This document shows positions 34,021 to 43,625 of a stretch of 64,000 nucleotides of DNA, one piece after another. The notes beneath the pieces were generated by a model. The model worked only from the letters and a program-made list of their open reading frames with translations. It had not been told where the DNA came from and ran no database searches. The stretch covers positions 1 through 64,000 of the forward strand of contig JASGHI010000004.1 of assembly GCA_049841155.1 (NCBI GenBank), given 5' to 3'. Each line of letters starts with the position of its first letter. Position 1 is the stretch's first letter. This stretch comes from ZC4RG30 sp049841155 (GTDB taxonomy: Bacteria > Pseudomonadota > Gammaproteobacteria > Steroidobacterales > Steroidobacteraceae). Made by a program: the position numbers and the translations under genes.

Positions 34021-35241
34021 ATGAAGGACCTGGTCTACGAACGCGAGAATTCTCTATTCCGCATTTCCGTCGTCATCGGAGTCGTTGCGTGGCTCGTGCT
34101 GCTGGTGGCGACGGCCGGCGTGGTGCTGCTGCTGGCACTGTTTTTCTTGATATCGTATTTGTTCGTGCAATCTGCGTTCGTATCGCATCTGCGAGGCAAC
34201 AGTGTGGAGCTGGGCCCCGGGCAGATGCCGGAGTTGTATAGCCAGTACACCGATTGCTGCCGCAAGCTGGAAGTCGCTGATCCGCCCAAGGCATACCTGA
34301 TGATGAGCGACGGTGTGCTCAACGCGTTCGCAGCGCGGTTCTTGCGCCGCTACTACGTGGTCGTGTTCAGCAGTGTCATCGAGGCGCTCAAATCGAGGCC
34401 CGAGGCGGTTCGCTTCTACTTCGGGCACGAACTTTCCCATGTCGTGCGCGGCCATCTGAAATTGCGCTGGCTTAAACTGCCGGCCTCCGTATTGCCGCTG
34501 CTGGGTGCCGCATATCGCCGCGCGCAGGAATATACCTGCGACCTCCACGGCATGGCGGCATCCAACTCAGTCCAGGATTCGGTCGCGGCGCTGGCTGTGC
34601 TTGCAACGGGTGGCGAGAAGCTGCCCAGCATCAACATCGATCGCTTCGTCGAGCAGCAGCGGGATGCTGGCGGATTCTGGATGTCGTACCACGAGCTGAC
34701 GGCCGACTACCCTTGGTTGTGCAAGCGGGTCTCGCATCTACTGCGGGTCAGCGGAAATGACGCTGCGGCCCTCCTGCCTCCGCGTCGTTCATTTTGGTCG
34801 GGGGTGCTGGCGTTCTTCACGCCCAGACTGGGGGCCGGCGGTGGCTCGGCATCGCTGATCGTGATGGTCGCAATAATGGGTATGCTGGCGGCTATCGCGA
34901 TTCCTGCATACCGGGATTACACCCTGCGAGCTCAAGCCGCTCAGGTATTTGTGATTGCTGACGAGATTGCAGCGAAGGCTGCTCCTTACGTGAACGAGAA
35001 CGGTGCATATCCAGACACCGCTTCAGAGGTAGGGTTGCCGGAGGACTTGGATTCCGGGCCTGTGTCCCGCATTACTGTCGGCCCGGACGGGTTCGAGATG
35101 ACGCTGCGAGGGACCGACCCGGCCCTGGACGGGCAGACGGTGGTGGTTGGAGTCCACAGAACGGAAGACGGCGGATTTCGCTGGCACTGTCAGGGCGGTA
35201 CGCTCGCGGCCAAGTATCGGCCCGCCCATTGTCGCCCGTAG
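34021..35241 (+). CDS. M48 metallopeptidase fused to a type IV pilin-like domain
   Basis: A 406-aa fusion. Residues 15-50 form one or two membrane helices. The M48 zinc site is HELSH (His136, Glu137, His140), with Glu170 as likely third ligand. After a linker, residues 277-300 are a pilin-type N-terminal helix (MLAAIAIPAYRDYTLRAQ) and the end is a pilin-like globular domain with Cys390 and Cys404. The prepilin peptidase site and the conserved Glu5 are missing, since the helix is preceded by GGGSASLIV. It would therefore stay embedded rather than be processed. Its G+C content is visibly lower than its neighbours, suggesting acquisition. It might process or anchor pilus-related or membrane substrates; this is speculative. 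Confidence 0.83.
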   Translation: MKDLVYERENSLFRISVVIGVVAWLVLLVATAGVVLLLALFFLISYLFVQSAFVSHLRGNSVELGPGQMPELYSQYTDCCRKLEVADPPKAYLMMSDGVLNAFAARFLRRYYVVVFSSVIEALKSRPEAVRFYFGHELSHVVRGHLKLRWLKLPASVLPLLGAAYRRAQEYTCDLHGMAASNSVQDSVAALAVLATGGEKLPSINIDRFVEQQRDAGGFWMSYHELTADYPWLCKRVSHLLRVSGNDAAALLPPRRSFWSGVLAFFTPRLGAGGGSASLIVMVAIMGMLAAIAIPAYRDYTLRAQAAQVFVIADEIAAKAAPYVNENGAYPDTASEVGLPEDLDSGPVSRITVGPDGFEMTLRGTDPALDGQTVVVGVHRTEDGGFRWHCQGGTLAAKYRPAHCRP

Positions 35242-35335
35242 TGGCGCAGCGGAGAAACTGACGCATCCGCGTTGAGGCGTGCCGACGGGGCTGTTCGGCC
35301 CGTGTTGTCTAGGGCTGAAAGAGATCCGAGCGGGG

Positions 35336-35560
35336 TCAGCGCCGCGTCAGCAGCCCGATCGCCAGCGCTGTCACGAGACCGATGCCGCCGATGGCCAGCA
35401 GCTTGCCGCCGGTCTCGGCGAAGGCGCTGTGCGGAATCACGTCCAGCACCACCAGCACGCCGGTGAGCGCGAGCGCCAGCACGCACAGGGTCGCCATTGC
35501 GCGCAGGCTACCCGCGAGGCCGCGCGGCTCGGGATCATGCGGATTCGGGTCGTTGTTCAT
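35336..35560 (-). CDS. Small membrane protein, two helices
   Basis: A 74-aa protein with a short polar Pro/Asp-rich N-terminus and two hydrophobic segments (about 20-40 and 51-71), ending in two Arg. No family is recognised. ATG 35560 was chosen because it directly precedes the compact membrane protein; the open frame extends upstream without a better start. It lies between two M48 peptidase genes but on the opposite strand. The flanking gaps (35242-35335 and 35561-35684) show nothing convincing. Confidence 0.55.
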   Translation of the reverse strand: MNNDPNPHDPEPRGLAGSLRAMATLCVLALALTGVLVVLDVIPHSAFAETGGKLLAIGGIGLVTALAIGLLTRR

Positions 35561-35684
35561 TGGCTCGAGTCTAGGTCCTCGGGGGAGGCCGGGGTTGTGG
35601 CTCCTGTCGCAGTTCCGCGTGCCGGAAGGCGCGGATGTGGCACGGTTCACGGCCGTGTGACGGCAGCCGCCGCCACCATGCGGC

Positions 35685-37637
35685 GTGGCAACGGATTTCT
35701 TCGAGCGGCAGCGCCGCGCACGAGCTCATTCGCTGTGGCTGCGCGCCGTGTTCGCGCTGGCGATGGCGTTGAATGCCGTGCTGATTGCCGCCGGCGTGAT
35801 ACTGATGCTCACGTTCCTGACCTTGGGTGCAGTGTTCCCGCGGCCGCGTGGCGAAGGCGGCGTGCTGGTCGAGCTCTTCGCCCGCTCGCTCGTCGGCTGG
35901 TATATCGCGGGCGCCGTGCTGCTCGTCTGCCTCGCCGTGAGCGCGTTGACGGCGTGGGAACTGCGCGGTGGGGGCGCCGCGCTGGCGCGCGTACTGCGCG
36001 GCACGCCGGTGCCGCCGGAGACTTCCGATCTCGCGCAGCGGCAGCTGCTGAACATTGTCGCCGAGATGGCGATCGCCGCGCGCATCCCCGAGCCGGAGGT
36101 ATTCCTGCTGCCGGACGAGCCGGGCATCAATGCCTTCGCTGCCGGCCGCACGCTGCAGGGTGCCGTGATCGCCGTGACCGGCGGCGCGCTGCGCGAGCTG
36201 GACCGTGACGAGATGCAGGCCATGGTGGCGCACGAGTTCAGCCACATCCTCAACGGCGACATGGCGCTGAATACGCGCCTGGTTGCGTGGCTCGCCGGGC
36301 TGTACGCCATCGAGTCCTTCGCGCGCGCCTTGCGCGGCAGCCGCGAAAGCAAGGGCGGCGCCGGGCTGCTGCTGTTCTGGTGGGCCCGCCTGGGCTTCTA
36401 CCTGTTCCATGCGACGGGCGCTGTGGGGCTTGCCATGGGCCGTGTGCTGCAGGCGGCGATCTGCCGCCGCCGCGAGGCGCTGGCCGATGCCTCGGCGGTG
36501 CAGTTCACGCGCAATCCCGAGGCATTGAAGTCGGTGCTGCTCAAGGTGGAGGCGGCCGGCTCCATTCGTCCGCGGGCGCGTGTGGCGGCGGGCATGTCGC
36601 ACATGTTCTTTGCATCCGACCAGGTGGCCGAGGGCGGGCTGCTGCGGCGCCTGCAGCAGGGCTTGCTCGAAACCCATCCGCGCATGGAAGACCGTGTACG
36701 CGTGCTCGTGCCCAAACTCTCCAGGGCGCAGTACCGCGCCGCGCTGCGCATCGAGCGCAGGCGCATGCTCGATGCGCGCGCGCAGGCCAGGGCACCGGTG
36801 CCGCTCGGTGGCGAACTGCTTGCGGCTGCCGCCACGGCGGGCGAACGCCAGCCCGTGCATGAGCTGCTGTGCAGCCGCCTGGGTGTGGCGCAGCAGCAGC
36901 AGGTGCTGGAGCTGCAGCGGAGCATCGCTGCCGCTCCCCATGCGGTGCAGGCGCTGTTCGTTGCCGCGCTGCTCGACACCGACACGGCGCGCGCCAAGGG
37001 CCAGCTGCTGCAGCTGGCCGCGGTGCTCGGTGCGCCCGTCACTGCGCAGGTCCCGCGCATGCGGGCCGCGTTGTTCGGTCTGCCCGCCATCGCGCGGTTG
37101 CAGCTGCTGGTGATGCTGCTGCCCGCGCTGGGTGCGCTGCCGGACCGCGCCCGCCTGCAGGTGGTGCGCGTGATGCGCGCCTTCGGCGACAAGCTCGTGC
37201 CCCGGGACACGCTGCGTTTCGCCGTGTCGCGCCTGGCGCTGCGCATGCTGGTCCACGCACCGCCGCAGCAGCCGGCTGCGCCGTCGCAGGAGGCCACGGA
37301 CGCGGCCTTCGGGCTGCTGTGCTCACTCGTGGCCGGCCAGTCCGGCGCGCGCGCCGCGGCCGCATTCCAGGCAGGCATGAACGGCCTGGTGCCGCTGCTG
37401 CGCTGGCCCGCGTTCACGGCGGGCGACATCGGCGCCGGGGACGTGGATGCCGCGCTCGACACCGTCGCGCGGTTGCCCTACCTGCAGCGCACCCGGCTCT
37501 GCGATGCGCTGCTGCGTGTGATCGGCGCCAACGGTTCGATGGGCGTGGGGGAGTTCGAGCTGCTGCGCCTGGTGAGTCATTCGGTGGGTGTTGCCACGCC
37601 CGCCACCGGCGCGCTGCGCCTCGAAGCGGTATCATGA
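35685..37637 (+). CDS. Large membrane M48 metallopeptidase
   Basis: A 650-aa protein. Two N-terminal helices (about 20-48 and 70-90) precede an M48/HtpX-type domain with HEFSH (His183, Glu184, His187) and the downstream EALADASAV element that carries the third ligand. Another helix pair lies around 205-245. The C-terminal 350 residues are Ala/Leu-rich, helical and not recognised; they are far longer than in HtpX (about 290 aa). It starts at a GTG, as no ATG in frame precedes the first helix. It is probably an inner-membrane quality-control peptidase. Confidence 0.82.
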   Translation: MATDFFERQRRARAHSLWLRAVFALAMALNAVLIAAGVILMLTFLTLGAVFPRPRGEGGVLVELFARSLVGWYIAGAVLLVCLAVSALTAWELRGGGAALARVLRGTPVPPETSDLAQRQLLNIVAEMAIAARIPEPEVFLLPDEPGINAFAAGRTLQGAVIAVTGGALRELDRDEMQAMVAHEFSHILNGDMALNTRLVAWLAGLYAIESFARALRGSRESKGGAGLLLFWWARLGFYLFHATGAVGLAMGRVLQAAICRRREALADASAVQFTRNPEALKSVLLKVEAAGSIRPRARVAAGMSHMFFASDQVAEGGLLRRLQQGLLETHPRMEDRVRVLVPKLSRAQYRAALRIERRRMLDARAQARAPVPLGGELLAAAATAGERQPVHELLCSRLGVAQQQQVLELQRSIAAAPHAVQALFVAALLDTDTARAKGQLLQLAAVLGAPVTAQVPRMRAALFGLPAIARLQLLVMLLPALGALPDRARLQVVRVMRAFGDKLVPRDTLRFAVSRLALRMLVHAPPQQPAAPSQEATDAAFGLLCSLVAGQSGARAAAAFQAGMNGLVPLLRWPAFTAGDIGAGDVDAALDTVARLPYLQRTRLCDALLRVIGANGSMGVGEFELLRLVSHSVGVATPATGALRLEAVS

Positions 37638-37674
37638 GAGCGTTGCCACCGCGGTCCTGATCCACGCCTCCTCC

Positions 37675-39321
37675 GTGCAGACTCCCGTTTCCGAGCGCTT
37701 CATCGACGGCCTGACGCCCAAGTTCGTCACGGTGCTGCGCGAGGGCTACCGCGCCTCCCAGCTGCGCGCCGACCTGGTTGCCGGCGTCACCGTCGCCATC
37801 GTCGCACTGCCGCTGTCCATGGCGATTGCCATCGCCTCGGGAGTGGGACCGGAGCGCGGCCTCTATGCCGCCATCATCGGCGGTTTTCTCGTCTCGCTGC
37901 TCGGTGGCAGCCGTCACCAGATCGGCGGCCCTGCGGGCGCCTTCATCGTGCTGGTGGCAGGCACGGCGGTATCGCAGGGCGTGGACGGCCTCATCCTCAC
38001 CACGCTGATGGCGGGGCTCATCCTGCTCGCGGCGGGGCTGCTGAAGCTCGGCACCTACATCCGCTACATCCCCTATCCCGTCACGGTGGGTTTCACTGCC
38101 GGCATTGCCGCCATCATCTTCGCCAGCCAGCTGCATGACCTGTTCGGTCTGAAGCTGCCGGCGGCCGAACCGGCCGAGTTCATTCCGAAGATCGGAGCGC
38201 TGGCCGGCGCGTGGCGCACGGCCTCGCCGCAGGCCATCCTGGTCGCCGCATTCACGGTGCTGGTCATCGAAACCACGCGCCGCCTGCGGCCGCACTGGCC
38301 CAACCTGCTCATGGCCGTGGCCAGCGCCTCGGTGCTGGCGGCGCTGCTGCCGTGGCCGGTGGAGACCATCGGCACGCGCTTCGGCGGGCTGCCTTCCGGC
38401 CTGCCGGTGCCGCACCTGCCCCCGCTATCGCTGCCGCGCCTGCTGTCGCTGCTGCCGCTGGCGCTGTCCTTCGCGCTGCTCGGCGCCATCGAGAGCCTGC
38501 TCTCGGCGGTGGTGGCCGACAGCATGACGGGCCGCCGTCACCGCTCCAACTGCGAACTGGTCGCGCAGGGCGTGGCCAACATCGGCTCGGCGCTGTTCGG
38601 CGGGCTGGTCGTCACCGGCACCATCGCGCGCACCGCGACCAATGTGCGTTCCGGAGCCCAGACGCCGGTTGCCGGCATGCTGCATTCGTTCACGCTGCTG
38701 GTGTTCCTGCTGGCCGCCGCGCCGCTGGCGGCATGGATACCGCTGGCCGCGCTGGCCGGCGTGCTGGTCACCGTGGCCTGGCACATGGCCGAGAAGAACG
38801 CCTTCGTCGCGCTGCTGCGCAGTTCGCGCGCCGATGCCGTGGTGCTGCTGGTCACCTTCGGCCTGACGCTGTTCCGCAACCTCATGGAAGGCATCGTGGT
38901 CGGCTTTGCGCTGGCCGCGCTGCTGTTCCTGCACCGCATGTCGCAGTCGGTGCAGGTGGACGACATGAGCGAGAGTCCGCAGGCCGCGAGGGTGGGCCGC
39001 GACACCGTGATCTGCCGCATCAGTGGCGCATTCTTCTTCGGTGCGGCGGCCAGCGTCGCCGCCGCGCTGGATCGCATCGCCGAGCGGCCGCGCAATTACG
39101 TGCTCGATTTCTCCGCCGTCGGCATCGTCGATTCCACCGCTGCGGCCACCGTCGCCGGGTTCGCGCGCCGCATGCACGGGCACGGAGTGCAGGTGTTCGT
39201 CGCCGGCGCCTCTCCTCCCGTGCGCCGCGAGCTGCTGCAGCACGGCGTGCGCGAACCGCAGGTGGCATACCGCGAGAACGTGGAGGCAGTGCTGGCCGAG
39301 TGCCGGGGAGCTCCGTCATGA
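37675..39321 (+). CDS. SulP-family anion transporter with STAS domain
   Basis: A 548-aa inner-membrane transporter of the SulP/SLC26 family (sulfate, bicarbonate or related anions). It has 10-14 helices, the family-typical GGSRHQIGGPAGAF segment, and a cytoplasmic C-terminal STAS domain (about 450-545; DFSAVGIVDSTAA). The start is uncertain. The open frame extends into the preceding gene, and GTG 37675 is the first plausible codon after its stop, but lacks a clear ribosome site. Substrate unassigned. Confidence 0.85.
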   Translation: MQTPVSERFIDGLTPKFVTVLREGYRASQLRADLVAGVTVAIVALPLSMAIAIASGVGPERGLYAAIIGGFLVSLLGGSRHQIGGPAGAFIVLVAGTAVSQGVDGLILTTLMAGLILLAAGLLKLGTYIRYIPYPVTVGFTAGIAAIIFASQLHDLFGLKLPAAEPAEFIPKIGALAGAWRTASPQAILVAAFTVLVIETTRRLRPHWPNLLMAVASASVLAALLPWPVETIGTRFGGLPSGLPVPHLPPLSLPRLLSLLPLALSFALLGAIESLLSAVVADSMTGRRHRSNCELVAQGVANIGSALFGGLVVTGTIARTATNVRSGAQTPVAGMLHSFTLLVFLLAAAPLAAWIPLAALAGVLVTVAWHMAEKNAFVALLRSSRADAVVLLVTFGLTLFRNLMEGIVVGFALAALLFLHRMSQSVQVDDMSESPQAARVGRDTVICRISGAFFFGAAASVAAALDRIAERPRNYVLDFSAVGIVDSTAAATVAGFARRMHGHGVQVFVAGASPPVRRELLQHGVREPQVAYRENVEAVLAECRGAPS

Positions 39322-39337
39322 GCGCAGCAGGTCACGA

Positions 39338-40087
39338 ATGACAGGAACGGTGTTGATAACCGGCGCCACCTCCGGCTTCGGCGCCGCCGCCGCACGGCGC
39401 TTCGCCGGTGCCGGCTGGAAGGTGATCGCCAACGGCCGCCGCGCCGACCGCCTGCGGCAGCTCGCGGACGAACTGGGCGCGGCCAGCGTGCATCCGGCGG
39501 TGTTCGACGTGCGTGATGCCGCGGCCATGCGCGCCGCGCTCGATGCGTTGCCGGAAGCCTTCCGTGACATCGATCTGCTGGTCAACAACGCCGGTCTGGC
39601 GCTGGGCACGCAGCCGGCGCCGCGCGCCAGCCTTGCCGACTGGCAGACGATGATCGACACCAACATCACCGGGCTGGTAACGCTCACCCACCACCTGTTG
39701 CCGCGCCTGATCGAGCGCCGCGGCGCCATCATCAACATCGGTTCGGTGGCGGGCAGCTACCCTTATCCGGGCGGCAACGCCTATGGCGGCACCAAGGCCT
39801 TCGTGCGGCAGTTTTCTCTGGCCCTGCGCTGTGACCTGCACGGCACCGGCGTGCGCGTGACCGACATCGAGCCGGGCATGGCCGAGACCGAGTTCACGCT
39901 GGTGCGCACCCGCGGCGACCAGGCGGCGTCGGACAGACTCTACGCCGGCGCCAGTCCCATGACGGCCGAGGACATCGCCGCGCAGATCTTCTACGTGGCC
40001 ACGCTGCCGCCGCACCTGAACATCAATCGCCTGGAAATCATGCCGGTGTCGCAGTCCTTCGCCGGCTTCCAGGTGCATCGGGGCTAG
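39338..40087 (+). CDS. Short-chain dehydrogenase, YdfG-like
   Basis: A 249-aa NADP-dependent SDR. It has the cofactor motif TGATSGFG (8-15), NNAG (83-86), catalytic Ser136, Tyr149 and Lys153 (NAYGGTKAF) and an IEPGM segment. The C-terminal NINRLEIMPVSQSF matches the 3-hydroxy-acid/serine dehydrogenase YdfG group, suggesting activity on small hydroxy acids. It starts 16 nt after the SulP stop. It is convergent with the HDOD gene; their stop codons share CTAG. Confidence 0.88.
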   Translation: MTGTVLITGATSGFGAAAARRFAGAGWKVIANGRRADRLRQLADELGAASVHPAVFDVRDAAAMRAALDALPEAFRDIDLLVNNAGLALGTQPAPRASLADWQTMIDTNITGLVTLTHHLLPRLIERRGAIINIGSVAGSYPYPGGNAYGGTKAFVRQFSLALRCDLHGTGVRVTDIEPGMAETEFTLVRTRGDQAASDRLYAGASPMTAEDIAAQIFYVATLPPHLNINRLEIMPVSQSFAGFQVHRG

Positions 40088-40947
40088 TCGCCCACCCCGC
40101 GCAGCAGCAGCACCTGCTCGGCAAGGTCGTCCGCCGCCGCCAGGCCTTGCGGCTCGAGTGCGAACCTGGCGCACAGCGCTGCGCGCAGGTCCGGCAGCGG
40201 CCGCGGTTCCAGCGGATGCGCGAATCCCGCATCCAGCGCCGCCTGCATTCCCAGGTGCGTCAGCGCCGCGAGATCCCGCGCCGCGTCGTCCGGTGCCGCC
40301 AGTGGATCGTGATGGAACGCCACCGCCGCGGTGATGAGCGCGGGCAGGCCCCAGGCCTCGAACATGATGCGCGCGCACTCGGCATGCCCGACGCGCACCA
40401 GGGCCGGTTCCAGTGCGCCGGGCCGCGCGGATTCGTCATCGCGCAGCGCGTCGATCAGCGCCGCGACACCCGCCGGATCCAGCCGCTCCTGCACCAGCAC
40501 GCCGAAATCGTGCAGCAGGCCGGCGATCATCGCCTCGACCGCCATCGCGGGCCGCACCCGGCGTGCCAGATGCTCCGCGGCCAGCGCCGTGGCGAGGCAA
40601 TGCCCGGCCAGCGCGTCCGGCTGGATGGCGGCCGTGGCCGAGCGCCGCACGATGCCGCGGTCCAGGCAGGCCGAGGCGGCAATGCCGCGCACGGCGTCGA
40701 AGCCCAGCAGGATGAGGGCCTGATCCACCGACTGTACCTGCCCGGAGCGGCCGTAGTAGGCGGAATTGGCCACCTTGAGCACCCGGGCCGTGAGCCCGGG
40801 ATCGCGCTGCACGATGGCGGCGATTTCATGTGCGCCGAGTCCAGGGTCACACAATGCCGCAAGAACGCGGTGCACCGACTGGGAACTGCCGCCGACCACG
40901 CCCAGTGCGGTGGCCGCCTTGAGGACTTCCGCGTTGTCGATGGCCAT
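40084..40947 (-). CDS. HDOD-domain signalling protein
   Basis: A 287-aa cytoplasmic protein with an HDOD domain (about 20-215; IAAIVQRDPGLTARVLKVAN and LLHDFGVL). HDOD proteins are catalytically uncertain relatives of HD hydrolases, often linked to cyclic-di-GMP signalling. ATG 40947 was chosen as the first Met at the start of the domain. It is divergent from a GGDEF/EAL gene (85 nt between), which supports a signalling role. Confidence 0.85.
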   Translation of the reverse strand: MAIDNAEVLKAATALGVVGGSSQSVHRVLAALCDPGLGAHEIAAIVQRDPGLTARVLKVANSAYYGRSGQVQSVDQALILLGFDAVRGIAASACLDRGIVRRSATAAIQPDALAGHCLATALAAEHLARRVRPAMAVEAMIAGLLHDFGVLVQERLDPAGVAALIDALRDDESARPGALEPALVRVGHAECARIMFEAWGLPALITAAVAFHHDPLAAPDDAARDLAALTHLGMQAALDAGFAHPLEPRPLPDLRAALCARFALEPQGLAAADDLAEQVLLLRGVGD

Positions 40948-41031
40948 GCGGAGCGGAACCCTATCACAGTTTCCGCCCTTTCCCGGTGCGGGGCACTGCG
41001 GCGGAACATGCGGTCTGCCGATACTTGATTG

Positions 41032-43026
41032 ATGACCACGCCTGCCACATTGGAGCACCCCGAATCGGCGGGTGCCTTGCGCCGGCGGCGGCTGCGCTCG
41101 GCCGTGGAAGCCGCCGTGGTGGGCTCGCTCGCGGGACTGGTGATTGTCTCGGCCTGGTACGTGATGCATCAGGACTCCGCGCAGCATTCACTGGCGGTGC
41201 TGCTGCCGCAGCTGCTGCTGGCGGCCGTGCTGCCGCTGCTGGTCTACCGCAGCCGCATGCATTCGCTGGCCGCCGCGGCCGCCGATGCCGCGCATCAGCT
41301 GCGGTTGCGGCACGTGATCGAAAGCACCGGCGTGGGTGTGTGGGAAATGGATCTGGACGCCGGCCTCATGCATGTGAGCGAGAGCTGGCTCCGGATGGCA
41401 GGCCGTCCGCCAATGGCCGCCCGCACACTGCGTATCAGCGAATGGCGCGCGCTGATCCACCCCGATGACTGTGCCGCCGTCTTTGCCGCCGCCAATGCCG
41501 GCGTGCAGGGCGCCGAAGCGCTGTTCGGCATGGATCATCGCATCCGCCACGAGCTGGGCCACTGGATCTGGGTGGCCGCGCGCGGTCGGGTGCTCGAGTG
41601 CCGTGCGGACGGTTCGCCGCGGGTGCTGGTCGGCACGCATGCGGACATCTCCGCGCGCAAGGCGGCGGAGGAGGCGCTGGCCGCGGCGGCGTACCAGGAC
41701 CGTCTCACGGGCCTGGCCAACCGCAGCTTCTTCATGGAACAGCTGCGCGCGAGGGTCGAGGCTGCCCGCCATGATTCGCGGCAGCACTTCGCAGTGCTGT
41801 TCCTCGACTTCGACCGCTTCAAGATCATCAACGACGCCATGGGCCATCAGGCCGGCGACGATCTGCTGGTGCAGGTCGCGCAGCGTCTGCGCACGAACCT
41901 CGGCGAGATCGGCCGCATCAACGCCATGAACCCTCTCATCGCGCGCTTCGGCGGCGATGAATTCGTCGTGCTGCTGGACGGTCTGCACGACGCCGCTGAC
42001 GCCGGGCTCATCGCGGATCAGCTCCTCGATGCACTGTCGTACCCCTACGTGATCCGCGGCCGCGAGGTGCATTCCACCGCCAGCATCGGCATCGTCACCG
42101 GTGGTCAGGATGCACCGGATGCCGGAACGCTGGTGCGCAACGCCGACCTCGCCATGTACGAGGCCAAGCGCGCCGGCCGCGCCCGCTCCATGCTGTTCTG
42201 CGAGAAGATGCACGCGCGCCTGTCGCGCAGCCTGCAGATCGAGACCAGCCTGCGCCGCGCCATCGGAACGGCGCAGTTCTCGCTGGTCTACCAGCCCATC
42301 GTCGAACTGGACACCGGCCGCCGCACTTCGGTCGAGGCACTGCTGCGCTGGGAGCATCCCGTCATGGGTCAGGTGTCGCCGGGCGAGTTCGTGCCCGTGG
42401 CCGAGGAATGCGGGCTGATCGGTGCGCTGGGCGAGTGGGTGATGCACGAGGCCTGCGCGCAGCTGGCGCGCTGGCGCGCGCAGGATGCGGCCAATGCGCC
42501 GCATGTGGTGAGCGTGAACGTGTCGCGCGCGGAGCTGGCGCAGGGCGAACGGCTGCTGCACACCGTGCGCAGCGCGCTGTCGAAGGCGCGGCTGCCGGCG
42601 GGCTGCCTGCTGCTGGAGGTCACCGAGCGCGAGGTGATGCGCGATCCGGCGGCGTCGCTGGCGCTGATGCACCAGCTGCATGAGATCGGCGTGCACCTGG
42701 CCATGGACGATTTCGGCACCGGCACTTCTTCGCTGGGATGCCTGCGCGACTATCCCTTCGACGTGATCAAGATCGACCGCTCATTCACTGCGGGAATCGC
42801 CGCGGGACCGGACACGCTGGCCGTGATCCACGCAACCATCACGCTGGTGGAGAACCTCGGCAAGACCAGCGTGGCCGAAGGCGTGGAAACGCCCGAACAG
42901 CTCGCCATCCTGCAGTCGCTGGGCTGCCACTATGCGCAGGGCTACTACCTCGGCCGGCCGCTGACCGCGGAGGAAGTGCTGCAGGCGGCGAACCTCGACG
43001 CGGAGCCGCGCGCGGCCATTGCCTGA
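41032..43026 (+). CDS. Membrane PAS-GGDEF-EAL cyclic-di-GMP protein
   Basis: A 664-aa protein. Two helices (about 24-45 and 52-72) anchor it; a PAS domain (90-210), an intact GGDEF site (307-311) and an EAL domain with EALLR (435-439), YQP and DDFGTG (559-564) follow. Both catalytic halves look complete, so it can potentially both make and hydrolyse cyclic di-GMP. The start is ATG 41032; a TTG one codon earlier is also possible. It is convergent with the SPOR gene. Confidence 0.9.
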   Translation: MTTPATLEHPESAGALRRRRLRSAVEAAVVGSLAGLVIVSAWYVMHQDSAQHSLAVLLPQLLLAAVLPLLVYRSRMHSLAAAAADAAHQLRLRHVIESTGVGVWEMDLDAGLMHVSESWLRMAGRPPMAARTLRISEWRALIHPDDCAAVFAAANAGVQGAEALFGMDHRIRHELGHWIWVAARGRVLECRADGSPRVLVGTHADISARKAAEEALAAAAYQDRLTGLANRSFFMEQLRARVEAARHDSRQHFAVLFLDFDRFKIINDAMGHQAGDDLLVQVAQRLRTNLGEIGRINAMNPLIARFGGDEFVVLLDGLHDAADAGLIADQLLDALSYPYVIRGREVHSTASIGIVTGGQDAPDAGTLVRNADLAMYEAKRAGRARSMLFCEKMHARLSRSLQIETSLRRAIGTAQFSLVYQPIVELDTGRRTSVEALLRWEHPVMGQVSPGEFVPVAEECGLIGALGEWVMHEACAQLARWRAQDAANAPHVVSVNVSRAELAQGERLLHTVRSALSKARLPAGCLLLEVTEREVMRDPAASLALMHQLHEIGVHLAMDDFGTGTSSLGCLRDYPFDVIKIDRSFTAGIAAGPDTLAVIHATITLVENLGKTSVAEGVETPEQLAILQSLGCHYAQGYYLGRPLTAEEVLQAANLDAEPRAAIA

Positions 43027-43037
43027 CGAGGCTTCGG

Positions 43038-43625
43038 TCAGTCGCCGACGCGCACCACGATGGTGTCGACGTCGGCGCGGCGCAGGTTCTCGCGCGCGGT
43101 CTCGAGGCGTGCCAGATCACTGAACGGACCCACGCGCACGCGGTGCCAGACATCGGCATCCACCTGCACGCGCTGCACCGTGGCCTCGATGCCCTGCTTG
43201 CCCAGCTGTGAGCGCACGCGCTCGGCATCGGCCTGGTTGCGGTACGAACCGGCCTGCAGCACATAGACGCCCGGCTTGGTGACCGGCGCCGCCGGCGCGC
43301 TGCCGCGCACATCGCGCTCGCCGCGTTCCGGCACCACCACCTCGAACTTCGGCAGCATGTCGTAGAAGTCGTACTGCGGCGCCGGGTCGGCCTCGGCCTC
43401 CGCGGCAGTATCGGGTGCGTCGGCCCTGGCCTGGGGCCGGGGTTCGGTTTCGGCGGCGGTTTCCTCGTCCCGGTTGCGATGGTCGGAGACGTAGATCCCG
43501 AGCGCCACGACCAGACCTATGGCAAGGCCCGCACCGAAATCCCTGATGCGCGCCGCGGGCAGCGACTGGCCGCGCCCGCCGTGCTTGAAATCCCGGCTCG
43601 TCAGCCGGGTCCGCGCGGCGCTCAC
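43038..43625 (-). CDS. FtsN-like SPOR-domain protein
   Basis: A 195-aa inner-membrane protein. It has a basic cytoplasmic N-terminus, one helix (about 27-46), an acidic Ala/Pro linker and a C-terminal SPOR domain (118-195; YVLQAGSYRNQADAE, VGPFSDL) that binds denuded septal peptidoglycan. This is FtsN-like architecture, and location right after argS is common for ftsN-type genes. Its GTG start overlaps the argS stop (GTGA). Confidence 0.88.
   Translation of the reverse strand: MSAARTRLTSRDFKHGGRGQSLPAARIRDFGAGLAIGLVVALGIYVSDHRNRDEETAAETEPRPQARADAPDTAAEAEADPAPQYDFYDMLPKFEVVVPERGERDVRGSAPAAPVTKPGVYVLQAGSYRNQADAERVRSQLGKQGIEATVQRVQVDADVWHRVRVGPFSDLARLETARENLRRADVDTIVVRVGD

Noticed and set aside
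35281..35335. Short GC-rich inverted repeat (ACGGG/CCCGT) after the M48-pilin gene
   Set aside because: Only five paired bases and no T-tract; too weak to call a terminator.
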